From NCBI RefSeq assembly GCF_019669965.1, contig NZ_AP019781.1:806001-870000 (forward strand): a stretch of 64,000 nt of DNA, read 5' to 3'. Position numbers and translations under genes: made by a program. The notes under the pieces are model-generated. The model saw only the letters and a program-made list of their open reading frames with translations, was not told where the DNA came from and made no database searches. Positions 17,245-25,187 of the stretch are shown one piece after another (position 1 is the first letter of the stretch; each line of letters starts with the position of its first letter). This DNA is from Methanoculleus chikugoensis. Its GTDB lineage: Archaea > Halobacteriota > Methanomicrobia > Methanomicrobiales > Methanoculleaceae.

Positions 17245-18156
17245 ATGGCCGAAGTAGAGGGAGGAGGGTGCGAGCTCTTCTCGGCCGGGCACCGGGCGTG
17301 CGGAGGGTGCGGCCCGGCGCTTGCGGCCCGGCTCCTCCTCAAGGCGACCGGAAAGAACGTCATCATCGCTGCCGCGACGGGGTGTATGGAGGTCTTCTCG
17401 ACGCCCTACCCGGAGACGGCCTGGGGCGTCCCCTGGATCCACTCGCTCTTCGAGAACCCTGCAGCGGTTGCGTCGGGCATCGAGGCCGCGCTGAAGCGGC
17501 AGGGACGAACGGAGAAGGTCGTCTGCATCGGGGGCGACGGGTCCACGCTCGATATCGGGGTGCTCTGTATCAGCGGCGCCTTCGAGCGCGGTCATGACAT
17601 CACCTACATCTGCTACGACAACGAGGCCTACATGAACACGGGTATCCAGCGGTCGGGCGCGACACCCTACGGTGCGAGCACCACGACGAGCCCGGCCGGG
17701 TCGTGTTCGCTCGGCAACCCGCGCCCGAAGAAGGACATGCCCGCGATCCTCGCCGCACACGGCGCGCCCTACGTCGCGACCGCCTCGATCGCCTACCCGA
17801 ACGACTTCGTGCAGAAGGTCGAGCGGGCGATCAACACCCCCGGCCCCTGCTACATCCAGGTGCACACCCCCTGCTGCACGGGATGGGGCTTTGAGTCCGG
17901 CGAGACGCTCAACATGGCTAAACTCGCCATCGAGACCGGTCTCTGGGTGAACTACGAGATGGTCGACGGCCGGGTGGAGAAGGCGAAGAAGGTACGGCGG
18001 AAACCCGTCGAGGAGTACCTCGCAAAGCAGAAGCGGTTCCGGCACCTCTTCAAGCCCGCCCGCCGGGACGACGTGATCGCGCAGATTCAGGCGATCGCCG
18101 ACTCCAACGCCGAGCGGTTCGGGATCGACATCAAGCGAAAAGAATCGTCAGAATAA
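17245..18156 (+). CDS. porB: Pyruvate synthase beta subunit
   Basis: The 303-residue subunit contains the cluster-ligating [17 protein letters not shown], the ThDP/Mg motif [21 protein letters not shown], and [15 protein letters not shown]. It completes porGDAB with no gap after porA. Its 3' end overlaps the convergent LysE-family gene by 26 bases (18131-18156). Confidence 0.93.
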   Translation: MAEVEGGGCELFSAGHRACGGCGPALAARLLLKATGKNVIIAAATGCMEVFSTPYPETAWGVPWIHSLFENPAAVASGIEAALKRQGRTEKVVCIGGDGSTLDIGVLCISGAFERGHDITYICYDNEAYMNTGIQRSGATPYGASTTTSPAGSCSLGNPRPKKDMPAILAAHGAPYVATASIAYPNDFVQKVERAINTPGPCYIQVHTPCCTGWGFESGETLNMAKLAIETGLWVNYEMVDGRVEKAKKVRRKPVEEYLAKQKRFRHLFKPARRDDVIAQIQAIADSNAERFGIDIKRKESSE

Positions 18157-18706
18157 AGTACAGCCCGAAGAGAACCATGGCGAGTCCGCTCGCCTGCACC
18201 ACTTTTTTGTAATGGGGGCCGAGAACGTTCGCTCCCCGCGCGACTGCGAAGGCAAGGAGCCCGAGCCAGACGATATCCGCGCCGATATGCCCGACGTAGA
18301 ACTCGACGAACGCCGGGTGGAGCGCGAGAAACCCGACGCCGAACGTGAGCCACCAGACCCACCAGTAGGGGTTGCCGAGCGTGCAGGCCAGCCCGAGGGC
18401 AACCGGTGCCCGGGTCTCCTCCTTCACGATGACACTCTCTCCCGCACGGAGGAACTGCACGATGCCGAACGCGATCAGAATACCTGAGCCGAGAAGGGCG
18501 ATGAGGTCGATGTGCGGAACGTCGCGCACGCCGAAGGCTATGGCCGCGACCATGGCGGCTTCGGGGATGCCGTGCCCCGCGACCAGCCCTGTGACGAACC
18601 GCCCGGGCTGCCGCGACCCGAGGCCGAGAACCGAAGCGGTCATGGGGCCGGGCGAGGCGGCCCCGGAGAACCCGATCAGGAACGATGCGGCGACGATCTC
18701 GATCAT
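18131..18706 (-). CDS. LysE-family transporter
   Basis: The 191-residue protein has about six hydrophobic segments and the family opening [20 protein letters not shown], which matches the LysE/RhtB G-x-x-x-PGP motif. [18 protein letters not shown] resembles the later NP-W motif. LysE proteins export amino acids or small solutes; the substrate here is unknown. Its ATG overlaps the stop of the upstream gene (18703), so the two are translated from one message. Confidence 0.82.
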   Translation of the reverse strand: MIEIVAASFLIGFSGAASPGPMTASVLGLGSRQPGRFVTGLVAGHGIPEAAMVAAIAFGVRDVPHIDLIALLGSGILIAFGIVQFLRAGESVIVKEETRAPVALGLACTLGNPYWWVWWLTFGVGFLALHPAFVEFYVGHIGADIVWLGLLAFAVARGANVLGPHYKKVVQASGLAMVLFGLYFILTILFA

Positions 18707-19317
18707 TCGCCCTCCTTCCTCCGCGAGATGACGAGGGGAAGGATCAGGACGAGCGCGACCGCGAGCCAGATGGTGCCGAAGGTGGTGAGCAGGATCTCGC
18801 GCTCGGGTGTGTAGAAGCGGACCTCCACGACGCGTATCCCGTCCCAGGCGACCTCCGTTGTCCCGTTCGGCCCGGTGGAGATCACGGCGCCGGGGCTGAC
18901 CATGCCGATGAGCGGGTTTCTGACGTCGAAGCCCCCGGGCAGGTCGACGGTCACGGCATACGGTGTATCGAAGGCCGCGACAAGGCGGTTATCCCTCACG
19001 GGAGCCCGGTAGGTTATCGTGTAGTTCCCTTCCGGGAAGGTGATGACGCCCCTTCCCGCGTCCTGGTACTCGACCGGGCCCGCGGGACCGAGCACCTTGA
19101 GATCCTCGACCTGGAGCGGAACCCGCTCCCCGAGCATTCCCGGTGTCCAGAAGGTGTGTTCGCTCCCCGTGACCGTGATCGAGGCCTCGTAGGCGGTGCC
19201 GTCGGGGAGCACCCGGACGGCGGCCTCCTGTGCCGTCGCCGGAGCAGCGATCAGGATCAGCGCAAGGCAGAGAGCAGCGAGGGCAGATCCGCGTCGATCT
19301 CGGTGGGGGGCTCGCAT
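18703..19317 (-). CDS. Secreted/membrane-anchored protein of unknown function
   Basis: The 204-residue protein has an N-terminal signal sequence (ALAALCLALILIAAPATAQ), a beta-rich exterior domain with PEGNYTITYRAPV, and a C-terminal transmembrane helix (IWLAVALVLILPLVI) followed by RRKEGE. It is therefore likely a type I membrane protein. No family was recognised with certainty. Its start lies inside the 3' end of thrC (61-base overlap in another frame); no later start preserves the signal peptide. The unit thrC, this gene, lysE appears to be an operon. Confidence 0.72.
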   Translation of the reverse strand: MRAPHRDRRGSALAALCLALILIAAPATAQEAAVRVLPDGTAYEASITVTGSEHTFWTPGMLGERVPLQVEDLKVLGPAGPVEYQDAGRGVITFPEGNYTITYRAPVRDNRLVAAFDTPYAVTVDLPGGFDVRNPLIGMVSPGAVISTGPNGTTEVAWDGIRVVEVRFYTPEREILLTTFGTIWLAVALVLILPLVISRRKEGE

Positions 19318-20462
19318 TGTCGCACCACTGTTTCGGGATCTTTCAAGAGATGACCGGTCACCACGCAGACGATCCGCTCATCCTTATCGATCAGGCCGAG
19401 TTCGGCAAGTTTCCGTATTCCGGCGACCGAGGCTGCCGAGGCGGGTTCGACCCCGATCCCCTCCTTCCTCGCAAGATCGCGCTGCATGGCAAGGATCTCC
19501 TCGTCGGTCACGGATGCCGCCGTCCCGCCCGTCGCCCGGATGGCGACGAGCGCCTTCTCCGCGTTCACCGGAGCGCCGATCCGTATCGCGGTCGCGATGG
19601 TCTCGGGCGCGGACTCCGGGACCAGCACATCGAGGTTCCGCTCTATCGCTCTCACCACGGGTGCGGAGCCGGCAGCCTGGATGCCGGTCATCATCGGCAG
19701 CCGGTCGATGAACCCGAGGGCCTCAAGTTCCCGAAGCCCTTTGTAGACCGCGGAGATGTTGCCCGCGTTCCCGACCGGGAGAACCATCCGGTCGGGCACC
19801 TCGCCGCCGAGCTGGTCGATCGCCTCGAACCCGATCGTCTTCTGTCCCTCAAGCCGGTAGGGGTTGACCGAGTTCAGGAGATAGAGGCCGTGGGTGATGC
19901 AGAGTTCGTGTACCATCTCGAGCGCCCGATCGAAGTTGCCGCGGATGGAGATGACCCGGGCGCCGTGCATCAGCGCCTGGGCAACCTTCCCGAGAGCGAC
20001 TTTTCCTGCGGGCAGGAGAACGACGCAGGGGACGCCGGCCTTCGCTGCGTAGGCGGCCAGGCTTGCGGAGGTGTTCCCGGTGCTCGCGCAGGCGACGCTC
20101 GTCATCCCGAGTTCGCAGGCCATGCTGACGCCCACGGTCATGCCGCGGTCCTTGAACGAACCGGTCGGGTTCATCCCCTCGTGTTTTGCGTAGAGTTCGG
20201 GGAGGCCCAGTTCCTTGCCGATGGTTTTCAGGTGGTAGAGCGGGGTGCCTCCTTCCTGGAGGGAGACCGGTTCGCCCCGAACCGGGAGGAGTTCACGGTA
20301 GCGCCAGACGGAGAGGGGGCGCCGGTTCCATTCGTCACGTGAGACGTCGATGCCGTCCATGTCGTATTCGACGGTCAGCAGGTGTCCGCAGCGGTTGCAC
20401 GTATAGATGATCTGGTCCGGTGAGTAGATTGCACCACAATGAACGCAGACGAGACGGTACAT
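19257..20462 (-). CDS. thrC: Threonine synthase
   Basis: The 401-residue PLP enzyme converts O-phosphohomoserine to threonine. It begins with a zinc-ribbon-like CVHC and CNRC pair, followed by YRELLPVRGEPVSLQEGGTPL. The PLP lysine is Lys104 in NPTGSFKDRGMTVGV; ACASTGNTSASLAAYAAKAG and LPVGNAGNISAVYKG bind the cofactor phosphate and substrate. Length and order are typical for the archaeal type. Confidence 0.93.
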   Translation of the reverse strand: MYRLVCVHCGAIYSPDQIIYTCNRCGHLLTVEYDMDGIDVSRDEWNRRPLSVWRYRELLPVRGEPVSLQEGGTPLYHLKTIGKELGLPELYAKHEGMNPTGSFKDRGMTVGVSMACELGMTSVACASTGNTSASLAAYAAKAGVPCVVLLPAGKVALGKVAQALMHGARVISIRGNFDRALEMVHELCITHGLYLLNSVNPYRLEGQKTIGFEAIDQLGGEVPDRMVLPVGNAGNISAVYKGLRELEALGFIDRLPMMTGIQAAGSAPVVRAIERNLDVLVPESAPETIATAIRIGAPVNAEKALVAIRATGGTAASVTDEEILAMQRDLARKEGIGVEPASAASVAGIRKLAELGLIDKDERIVCVVTGHLLKDPETVVRQCEPPTEIDADLPSLLSALR

Positions 20463-20524
20463 AGTAGAGGATCGTTGGTCGCGCGGATACGTATAGATAT
20501 GCCATGGTTCCGGGAAGGTTCGGC

Positions 20525-21268
20525 TTACTGCCGCCGCTCGGGCCGGACGCGGGAGACGAGCATGAAGAGCAGCCAGAGGACGGGGGCGGCGACGAGCGCG
20601 AGGGATCCGAGTTCCTCGACCGGGATGTCGGTCACGAACGGCGCGACGGAGAACCCGGCCGCCGCTATGACGAGTACGATGGTGAAGGCTGCAGGGCGCA
20701 CCTCAAAGGATCCCCGGCTCCGGACACGCCCGGCCACCCGCCGCCGGGAGAAGGGATAGAGCCAGGCGACCCCGGCCGGGGTGCAGGTGTCCTCCACGAG
20801 GTGAAGAATGCACCCTGCAAAGAACGCGCACCCGAACGCCGGAAGGAGCGCGAGGGAACTCCCGAGCCAGGTGAGGATGAGCGCCAGGTAACCGGAGAGG
20901 ACGAGCGCTGTCAGCGCGACGCCCGAGAACGAGTGGAGCAGCCCGCGGTGCCTGTGCCGGTAACTCTTCCGGAGGAGGAGCATGAAGACGAGGGAGAGCG
21001 GGTAGTAAATGAGATACCTGATGGTATAGCCGAAGACCGGAAGCACCACGGCAAAACCGTTTACGACCTGCCCTCTCTTCCCTTTCGCACCGGCAATTCT
21101 CCCGTTGAATATCGCCGCATCGACGGCGTCTGCGTCCGGGGCAAGCGATCCGACGAAAACACCGAAGAGGAGGACGGCGATCACAGGCGGGTCGATGGTG
21201 GTGGCCCAGGGAGCGATAAGGAGCGCTGCCGTGGCGAGACTGAGCGATACGTGCTGGTCACCCCGCAT
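20525..21268 (-). CDS. YdjM-type membrane-bound metal-dependent hydrolase
   Basis: The 247-residue membrane protein has MRGDQHVSLSLATAALL at its start, GSLAPDADAVDAAIF near residue 41, HRHRGLLHSFSGVALTAL in the middle and CILHLVEDTCTPAGVAWLYPF later. These conserved His/Asp motifs in a four- to six-helix protein define the DUF457/YdjM family. Its biochemical role is not established. It is separated from thrC by about 60 bases. Confidence 0.82.
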   Translation of the reverse strand: MRGDQHVSLSLATAALLIAPWATTIDPPVIAVLLFGVFVGSLAPDADAVDAAIFNGRIAGAKGKRGQVVNGFAVVLPVFGYTIRYLIYYPLSLVFMLLLRKSYRHRHRGLLHSFSGVALTALVLSGYLALILTWLGSSLALLPAFGCAFFAGCILHLVEDTCTPAGVAWLYPFSRRRVAGRVRSRGSFEVRPAAFTIVLVIAAAGFSVAPFVTDIPVEELGSLALVAAPVLWLLFMLVSRVRPERRQ

Positions 21269-21277
21269 GGGAAATCT

Positions 21278-22075
21278 CTAAAATTTAGAGAGCAGTCTGT
21301 GATAAAGGTCACTTCTGCGGTCTGAAAGTGAAGGAAGTGTGGATTGTGCCTCATGAACCGCCGCCGGATCGACCTCGACGGTGAGGGCCTCTTCTCCGGC
21401 CCCGCACCGGCCGATGACGGTGCCGTCCGGATCGGCGGCGAGCGACCCCCCGCAGCAGGGCGCGCCCGGCCGGCCGGCCGTGTTGATCCCGGCCACGTAA
21501 TACCGGTTCTCGAGAGCCCGTGCGGGGAGCAGGGTCTCCCAGTGAGAGAGCCGGGAGCAGGGCCATGCCGCCGGGACCAGCATGCACTCGACACCGGCTA
21601 TGGCGTAGATCCGGAAGAGTTCCGGAAACCGCAGGTCGTAGCAGACGGCAATCCCGAACTTCGTCCCGTCGACGGTGAACGTGGCGATCCGGTCGCCTGC
21701 GGTGTAGTATCGATCCTCCCCCTCGGGAGAGAAGAGGTGGATCTTCGCGTAGGCGGCGAGGAGTTCTCCGTCTTTATCGAGCACCACGACGGTGTTTTTC
21801 GGGAGACATCCTTCTCCCGCCTCGACGATCGACCCTGCGACCGCGATACCGTTCTCCTGTGCTATCCGCGAAAACGCAACAGTGAGCGGGCCGTCCAGGG
21901 GTTCGCCGGAGCCCGGCGGGATCTTCGGCGACCATCCGGTTACGAACTGCTCGGGAAAACAGATGAGCGATGCTCCCGCCGCTCCGGCCTCCCCGGCCAT
22001 CCGGCCGGCCGCCTCGAGCATCTCCGCAGGGCTGCCGCGGCCTCCGGTGATCTGGGCAAGCGTTATCTTCGTCAT
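21278..22075 (-). CDS. Carbon-nitrogen hydrolase (nitrilase superfamily)
   Basis: The 265-residue protein has the Glu-Lys-Cys triad of the superfamily: Glu in CFPEQFVTGW, Lys in AYAKIHLFSPEGED, and Cys in FGIAVCYDLRFPELFRI. Its size fits the omega-amidase or general amidohydrolase branches; the substrate is not determined. The start is placed at ATG 22075 (MTKITLAQITGG), which overlaps the upstream stop as ATGA. A longer frame from 22282 is ruled out by the upstream gene. Confidence 0.88.
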   Translation of the reverse strand: MTKITLAQITGGRGSPAEMLEAAGRMAGEAGAAGASLICFPEQFVTGWSPKIPPGSGEPLDGPLTVAFSRIAQENGIAVAGSIVEAGEGCLPKNTVVVLDKDGELLAAYAKIHLFSPEGEDRYYTAGDRIATFTVDGTKFGIAVCYDLRFPELFRIYAIAGVECMLVPAAWPCSRLSHWETLLPARALENRYYVAGINTAGRPGAPCCGGSLAADPDGTVIGRCGAGEEALTVEVDPAAVHEAQSTLPSLSDRRSDLYHRLLSKF

Positions 22076-22278
22076 TCTTGAGACGGGCTCGCGTCCCGGC
22101 CCCGGCAGGAGAAGATGAGCATGGCGGCGCCGAGGACGACGAGCACGGCGAGCGCCACCATGACGTACGGGGCGAACGGGATAGCGACAGCGAACATCTG
22201 CGCCGCGATCAGGATCCCGCCTGCAATGATGCAGGTGCTGATCAGGGCGGCTCCGGGAAACGTAAGATCGTGTGTCAT
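22072..22278 (-). CDS. Small two-helix membrane protein
   Basis: This 68-residue protein is mostly two hydrophobic helices (ALISTCIIAGGILIAAQMF and YVMVALAVLVVLGAAMLIF) and ends CRGRDASPSQE. No family was recognised. It overlaps marC upstream and the nitrilase gene downstream by four bases each, which strongly supports its being translated. Confidence 0.7.
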   Translation of the reverse strand: MTHDLTFPGAALISTCIIAGGILIAAQMFAVAIPFAPYVMVALAVLVVLGAAMLIFSCRGRDASPSQE

Positions 22279-22946
22279 GCAATACCTCCGGTGAGTATGG
22301 GGAAGGCGGTTCTGATGCCGATGATGATGAACTGGACTGCGATCGCGATGAGGAGCATCCCCATCAACCGGTTGACGGCGCGGTATTCCCGCTGGCCGAT
22401 GCGCCGGACGATGATGTCGGCATTCCGCATCATATAGTAGGTGATCCAGATGGCCGTAACGGCAGCGAGCGGCACGACGGCGATTGCGGCAATGTTCATG
22501 CCCGTCGCGCCGTTTGTGGCCATCGCCTCGTTCATCAGCACGATTACGGAGGTGATGGCACCGGGCCCCGCGATCATCGGGATTGCGAGCGGCATGACGG
22601 CGATGTCGTCTGCGTCCTGCCCTTCGTACTTCTCGGTAGCCGTCATCTTCGTCCGGGAAGTCTTGGCGTAGACCATGTCCATGCCTATGCCGAAGAGGAG
22701 GATTCCGCCTGCGATGCGGAATGCCTCGATGGAGATGCCGAAGAGCTGCAGGATCCAGCCCCCTGCAAAGGTGAAGAGCAGCAGGGTGATCAGGGCGAAA
22801 CGGGTTGCGTCACGGGCGACCCTGAGTTTGGCTGCCTGGTCCATTGTGCCGGTGAGGGAGACGAAGATCAGGGTTGCTGCAAGCGGGTTCACTACGATGA
22901 GGATCGAAGAGAAACTCAGCAGCACAAAACTCAGGAGATCCACCAT
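22275..22946 (-). CDS. MarC-family integral membrane protein
   Basis: The 223-residue protein has six hydrophobic segments and family motifs: LIVVNPLAATLIFVSLTG near the start, FRIAGGILLFGIGMDMVYA, and MPLAIPMIAGPGAITSVIVL, which matches the P-L-x-P-x-x-x-GPG signature. MarC/SNARE-like proteins have no firmly assigned transport function. It leads the marC, small membrane protein, nitrilase operon. Confidence 0.88.
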   Translation of the reverse strand: MVDLLSFVLLSFSSILIVVNPLAATLIFVSLTGTMDQAAKLRVARDATRFALITLLLFTFAGGWILQLFGISIEAFRIAGGILLFGIGMDMVYAKTSRTKMTATEKYEGQDADDIAVMPLAIPMIAGPGAITSVIVLMNEAMATNGATGMNIAAIAVVPLAAVTAIWITYYMMRNADIIVRRIGQREYRAVNRLMGMLLIAIAVQFIIIGIRTAFPILTGGIA

Positions 22947-23220
22947 TTATAGTCTGATATTTGGTTGGTTCGATATTAGCACTTGTGGTTTTGGGGGAGG
23001 AAGGCCGATCTGTTGCTCCGGAAATCCTCTTTTGTGAAGAATTTTTCCAACGAAGGGGGCCGGCGGTGCGGGGTTATTCTTTCGAGGGCTTTTTTCGTGG
23101 TCCGGGTGGTTTGTGGTGTGATGGGAGGTGGTTGATATTCAACGGCCACAACGAGGAAGAAGCCCGGCGCGGTGGACTGTGAGGACTGCGTACCTGACGA
23201 TTTTCTTTGGTTGCGTCTGG
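22947..23220. other. Intergenic region before the repeat element
   Basis: No gene or structured signal was recognised between the marC start and the repeat element that begins near 23221, apart from a probable marC promoter near 22950-22980 with TATA-like A/T runs. Confidence 0.35.
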
Positions 23221-23227
23221 CACGGAT

Positions 23228-23510
23228 TTCATGGAGATATCGCCATTGGGGGTGGGGCTGACGGGGAGGGGGCGTGCCCCCTCCCCTGTCTCTCCCTCAT
23301 ATGTCTATCTGCAACCCCCACCCCGCCCGGCCTCCGGCCTCCTCATTCGCACCTACGGTGCTTAAACTCCTGCTGTTCCAGCAGTCGTTCCCCGCCCCAA
23401 GGGGCGGGGGCAGTGCGTGGCGATAGCCACAGTAAAGCCGTGCACGGGCTGCGTGAGGTGCGATGGTTCGTAAGTGCAACTGCCGTCCCGGCAGGGGTTT
23501 AAGCATAGAA
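23228..23510 (-). repeat. Dispersed intergenic element, copy A (inverted relative to 45.4-45.8 kb)
   Basis: The reverse complement of 23313-23425 matches 45532-45644 over 113 bases with one visible difference (GTAGGTGC against GCAGGTGC). The match continues more loosely on both sides: the G-run hairpin and CAATGGCGATA end at 23233-23290 correspond to 45692-45750, and the GTGCACGGCTTT side at 23431-23445 corresponds to 45512-45525. The element is packed with hairpins (CCCGCCCC/GGGGCGGG, CTGCTG/CAGCAG, GCACC/GGTGC, GGCC/GGCC). No open frame spans it. Confidence 0.85.
23349..23384 (+). repeat. Two-hairpin unit, 23.3-kb copy
   Basis: Hairpin GCACCTACGGTGC, linker TTAAACTCC, hairpin TGCTGTTCCAGCA, then GTCG. 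It follows the same plan as the units at 32.8, 45.6 (minus), 53.2 and 58.7 kb but with different stem sequences. Confidence 0.65.
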
Positions 23511-23723
23511 TGGTGCGAGGGTGCGAGTCTTTTCCGGTTCACTGTGTCGTGGTTTCTCCCACTATGGCGGTTTCGCATTTCGTCATGCGCGCTTGCATTC
23601 GCAACATGAAGATTACGAATCTTCACCCCCAGATGAGAAGCACCCCCGGTATCGAGATGACTCTGATCACCTGAGGAGCGCCCACAGCAAAATCCCCGCG
23701 CACCGCTACGCAACAAAATCTCC

Positions 23724-23758
23724 AAGAAAAAGAAACGGCTCCCGCCGGACTCCGGCGG
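23724..23758 (-). terminator. Terminator of the L7Ae-ndk operon
   Basis: On the minus strand, CCGCCGG and CCGGCGG form a seven-pair stem with a three-base loop (23742-23758), about 10 bases past the ndk stop. It is followed by a T-rich tract (the A-run at 23724-23735 on the plus strand). Confidence 0.6.
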
Positions 23759-23767
23759 CTCTGCCGT

Positions 23768-24217
23768 TTACTCGTAGAGAACGGGCTCGTCGATCCGGGA
23801 GTAATCGACCAGTTCGCCCGGTGCGAAGTGAATGCCGAGTTCGCGGGCGGCGCTCTCGGGGGAGTCGGAAGCGTGGATCACGTTCCGCCCGATATCGAGC
23901 GCGAAGTCGCCGCGGATTGAACCGGGTTCGGCCTCCGCGGGGTTGGTGGCGCCGACCATCCTGCGGACGACCGCGGCGACGCCCTTCCCCTCCCAGGCCA
24001 TCAGGAAGCAGGGTCCGCTCATGATGTAGGCCTTAAGGCCCGGGAAGAAGGGCTTCTCCAGGTGTTCGCGGTACTGCTCGACGACCCGCTCCTCGGGGAG
24101 GAGTTCGAGTTTCGCCCCGACGAGTTTGAGGCCCTTCGCCTCGAACCGGGAGACGATCTCCCCGACGAGCCCGCGCTGGACGCCGTCGGGTTTGACCATC
24201 ACGAAGGTGCGGTCCAT
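23768..24217 (-). CDS. ndk: Nucleoside diphosphate kinase
   Basis: The 149-residue enzyme transfers the gamma phosphate of ATP to NDPs. [18 protein letters not shown] opens the fold and the catalytic His lies in [14 protein letters not shown]. Length is standard. ATG 24217 ([12 protein letters not shown]) is preferred to a GTG at 24226, which would overlap the L24e stop. It ends the L7Ae-S28e-L24e-ndk operon, an arrangement seen in many archaea. Confidence 0.94.
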   Translation of the reverse strand: MDRTFVMVKPDGVQRGLVGEIVSRFEAKGLKLVGAKLELLPEERVVEQYREHLEKPFFPGLKAYIMSGPCFLMAWEGKGVAAVVRRMVGATNPAEAEPGSIRGDFALDIGRNVIHASDSPESAARELGIHFAPGELVDYSRIDEPVLYE

Positions 24218-24222
24218 GCCGA

Positions 24223-24414
24223 TCACTCTTTACCGCGGGCTTTCCGTCCGGCCGCAGTCCACTCGACGCGGCGCGGCACCCGGCCGAGCCTGTAGTTGTT
24301 CTGGCACTTGGTGCTGCAGAAGTAGTAGATGGTTCCGTCCTTCTTGACGAACATCTTGCCGGTTCCGGGTTCCAGAACCTCTCCACAGAACGTGCAGACG
24401 TACTTGTCGACCAT
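24223..24414 (-). CDS. rpl24e: Large-subunit ribosomal protein L24e
   Basis: The 63-residue protein carries the zinc-binding pattern CTFCGE and CSTKCQNNY and the family segment [19 protein letters not shown]. It binds the large ribosomal subunit. It is two bases from rps28e upstream and five from ndk downstream. Confidence 0.94.
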   Translation of the reverse strand: MVDKYVCTFCGEVLEPGTGKMFVKKDGTIYYFCSTKCQNNYRLGRVPRRVEWTAAGRKARGKE

Positions 24415-24416
24415 GG

Positions 24417-24626
24417 TTACCGCCTCGAGAGTTTCTTCGCTTCACGTTCGGTCTCGAGCAGCGAAAGGATGTCTCCCTCCCTGATCGGGCCCACCGTGTT
24501 GCGGGTGATGATCCGCCCCTTGTTCGGACCGTCGAGAACCCGGCACTTGACCTGCTGGGCTTCGCCATGCATCCCGGTCATGCCGATGATCTCGATAACT
24601 TCTGCGGGCGTTCCGTCGTTTGCCAT
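24417..24626 (-). CDS. rps28e: Small-subunit ribosomal protein S28e
   Basis: The 69-residue protein contains [20 protein letters not shown] and ends [18 protein letters not shown], both typical of S28e (OB-fold, small subunit). It is embedded between L7Ae and L24e in the archaeal operon order. Confidence 0.94.
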   Translation of the reverse strand: MANDGTPAEVIEIIGMTGMHGEAQQVKCRVLDGPNKGRIITRNTVGPIREGDILSLLETEREAKKLSRR

Positions 24627-24636
24627 GATTTATCCC

Positions 24637-25005
24637 TCACTCTCTCAGTGCAGCAATCTGCTTCGCGATCTCCTCGACGAGGTCCTTTGCCTTGCCGGAC
24701 TTGACGATCGCGGCGGCTGCCGAGCCGACCTCGAGGCCGCTCGCGGAGCCGATGTCGTTCTGCTTGGAGATGTAGACGAACGGGATCTGCTTCTCCTCGC
24801 AGAGCAGCGGCAGATGCATCACAATTTCTTCTGGCTCAACGTCCGCACCAATGAGAACCAGCTGGGCAATGTTCCGCTCGACTGCTTTCGTTGCCTCGTT
24901 GGACCCCTTCTTCACCTTGCCGGTGTCTCTTGCGATCTCAAGGGCTTCAAGGGCCTTATTCTGGATCTCTTCCGGAATCTCGAATTTTACGTATGCCTTT
25001 GCCAT
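24637..25005 (-). CDS. rpl7ae: Ribosomal protein L7Ae (kink-turn binder)
   Basis: The 122-residue protein has [31 protein letters not shown] and [15 protein letters not shown], the RNA-binding face of the family. It binds kink-turns in 23S rRNA, box C/D and H/ACA guide RNPs and RNase P. It is the first gene of the operon; an A/T-rich stretch near 25080-25105 is the likely promoter area. Confidence 0.95.
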   Translation of the reverse strand: MAKAYVKFEIPEEIQNKALEALEIARDTGKVKKGSNEATKAVERNIAQLVLIGADVEPEEIVMHLPLLCEEKQIPFVYISKQNDIGSASGLEVGSAAAAIVKSGKAKDLVEEIAKQIAALRE

Positions 25006-25187
25006 AACTCACCTCTTTCGGGTGCAGCCCTCTGCTGCTCCGTCATCATTCATCAGTAGCGTAGCTGATCGAATGCGCTGTATTATGTCAATAAGAGGAG
25101 TGATAAAGGTTTGTCATTCTCCTCCCTTTTCAGGGGTAGGATTCCGCTGTTTTCGCACCGGCCCGCATGGACGTCGTCGCAGACGGT

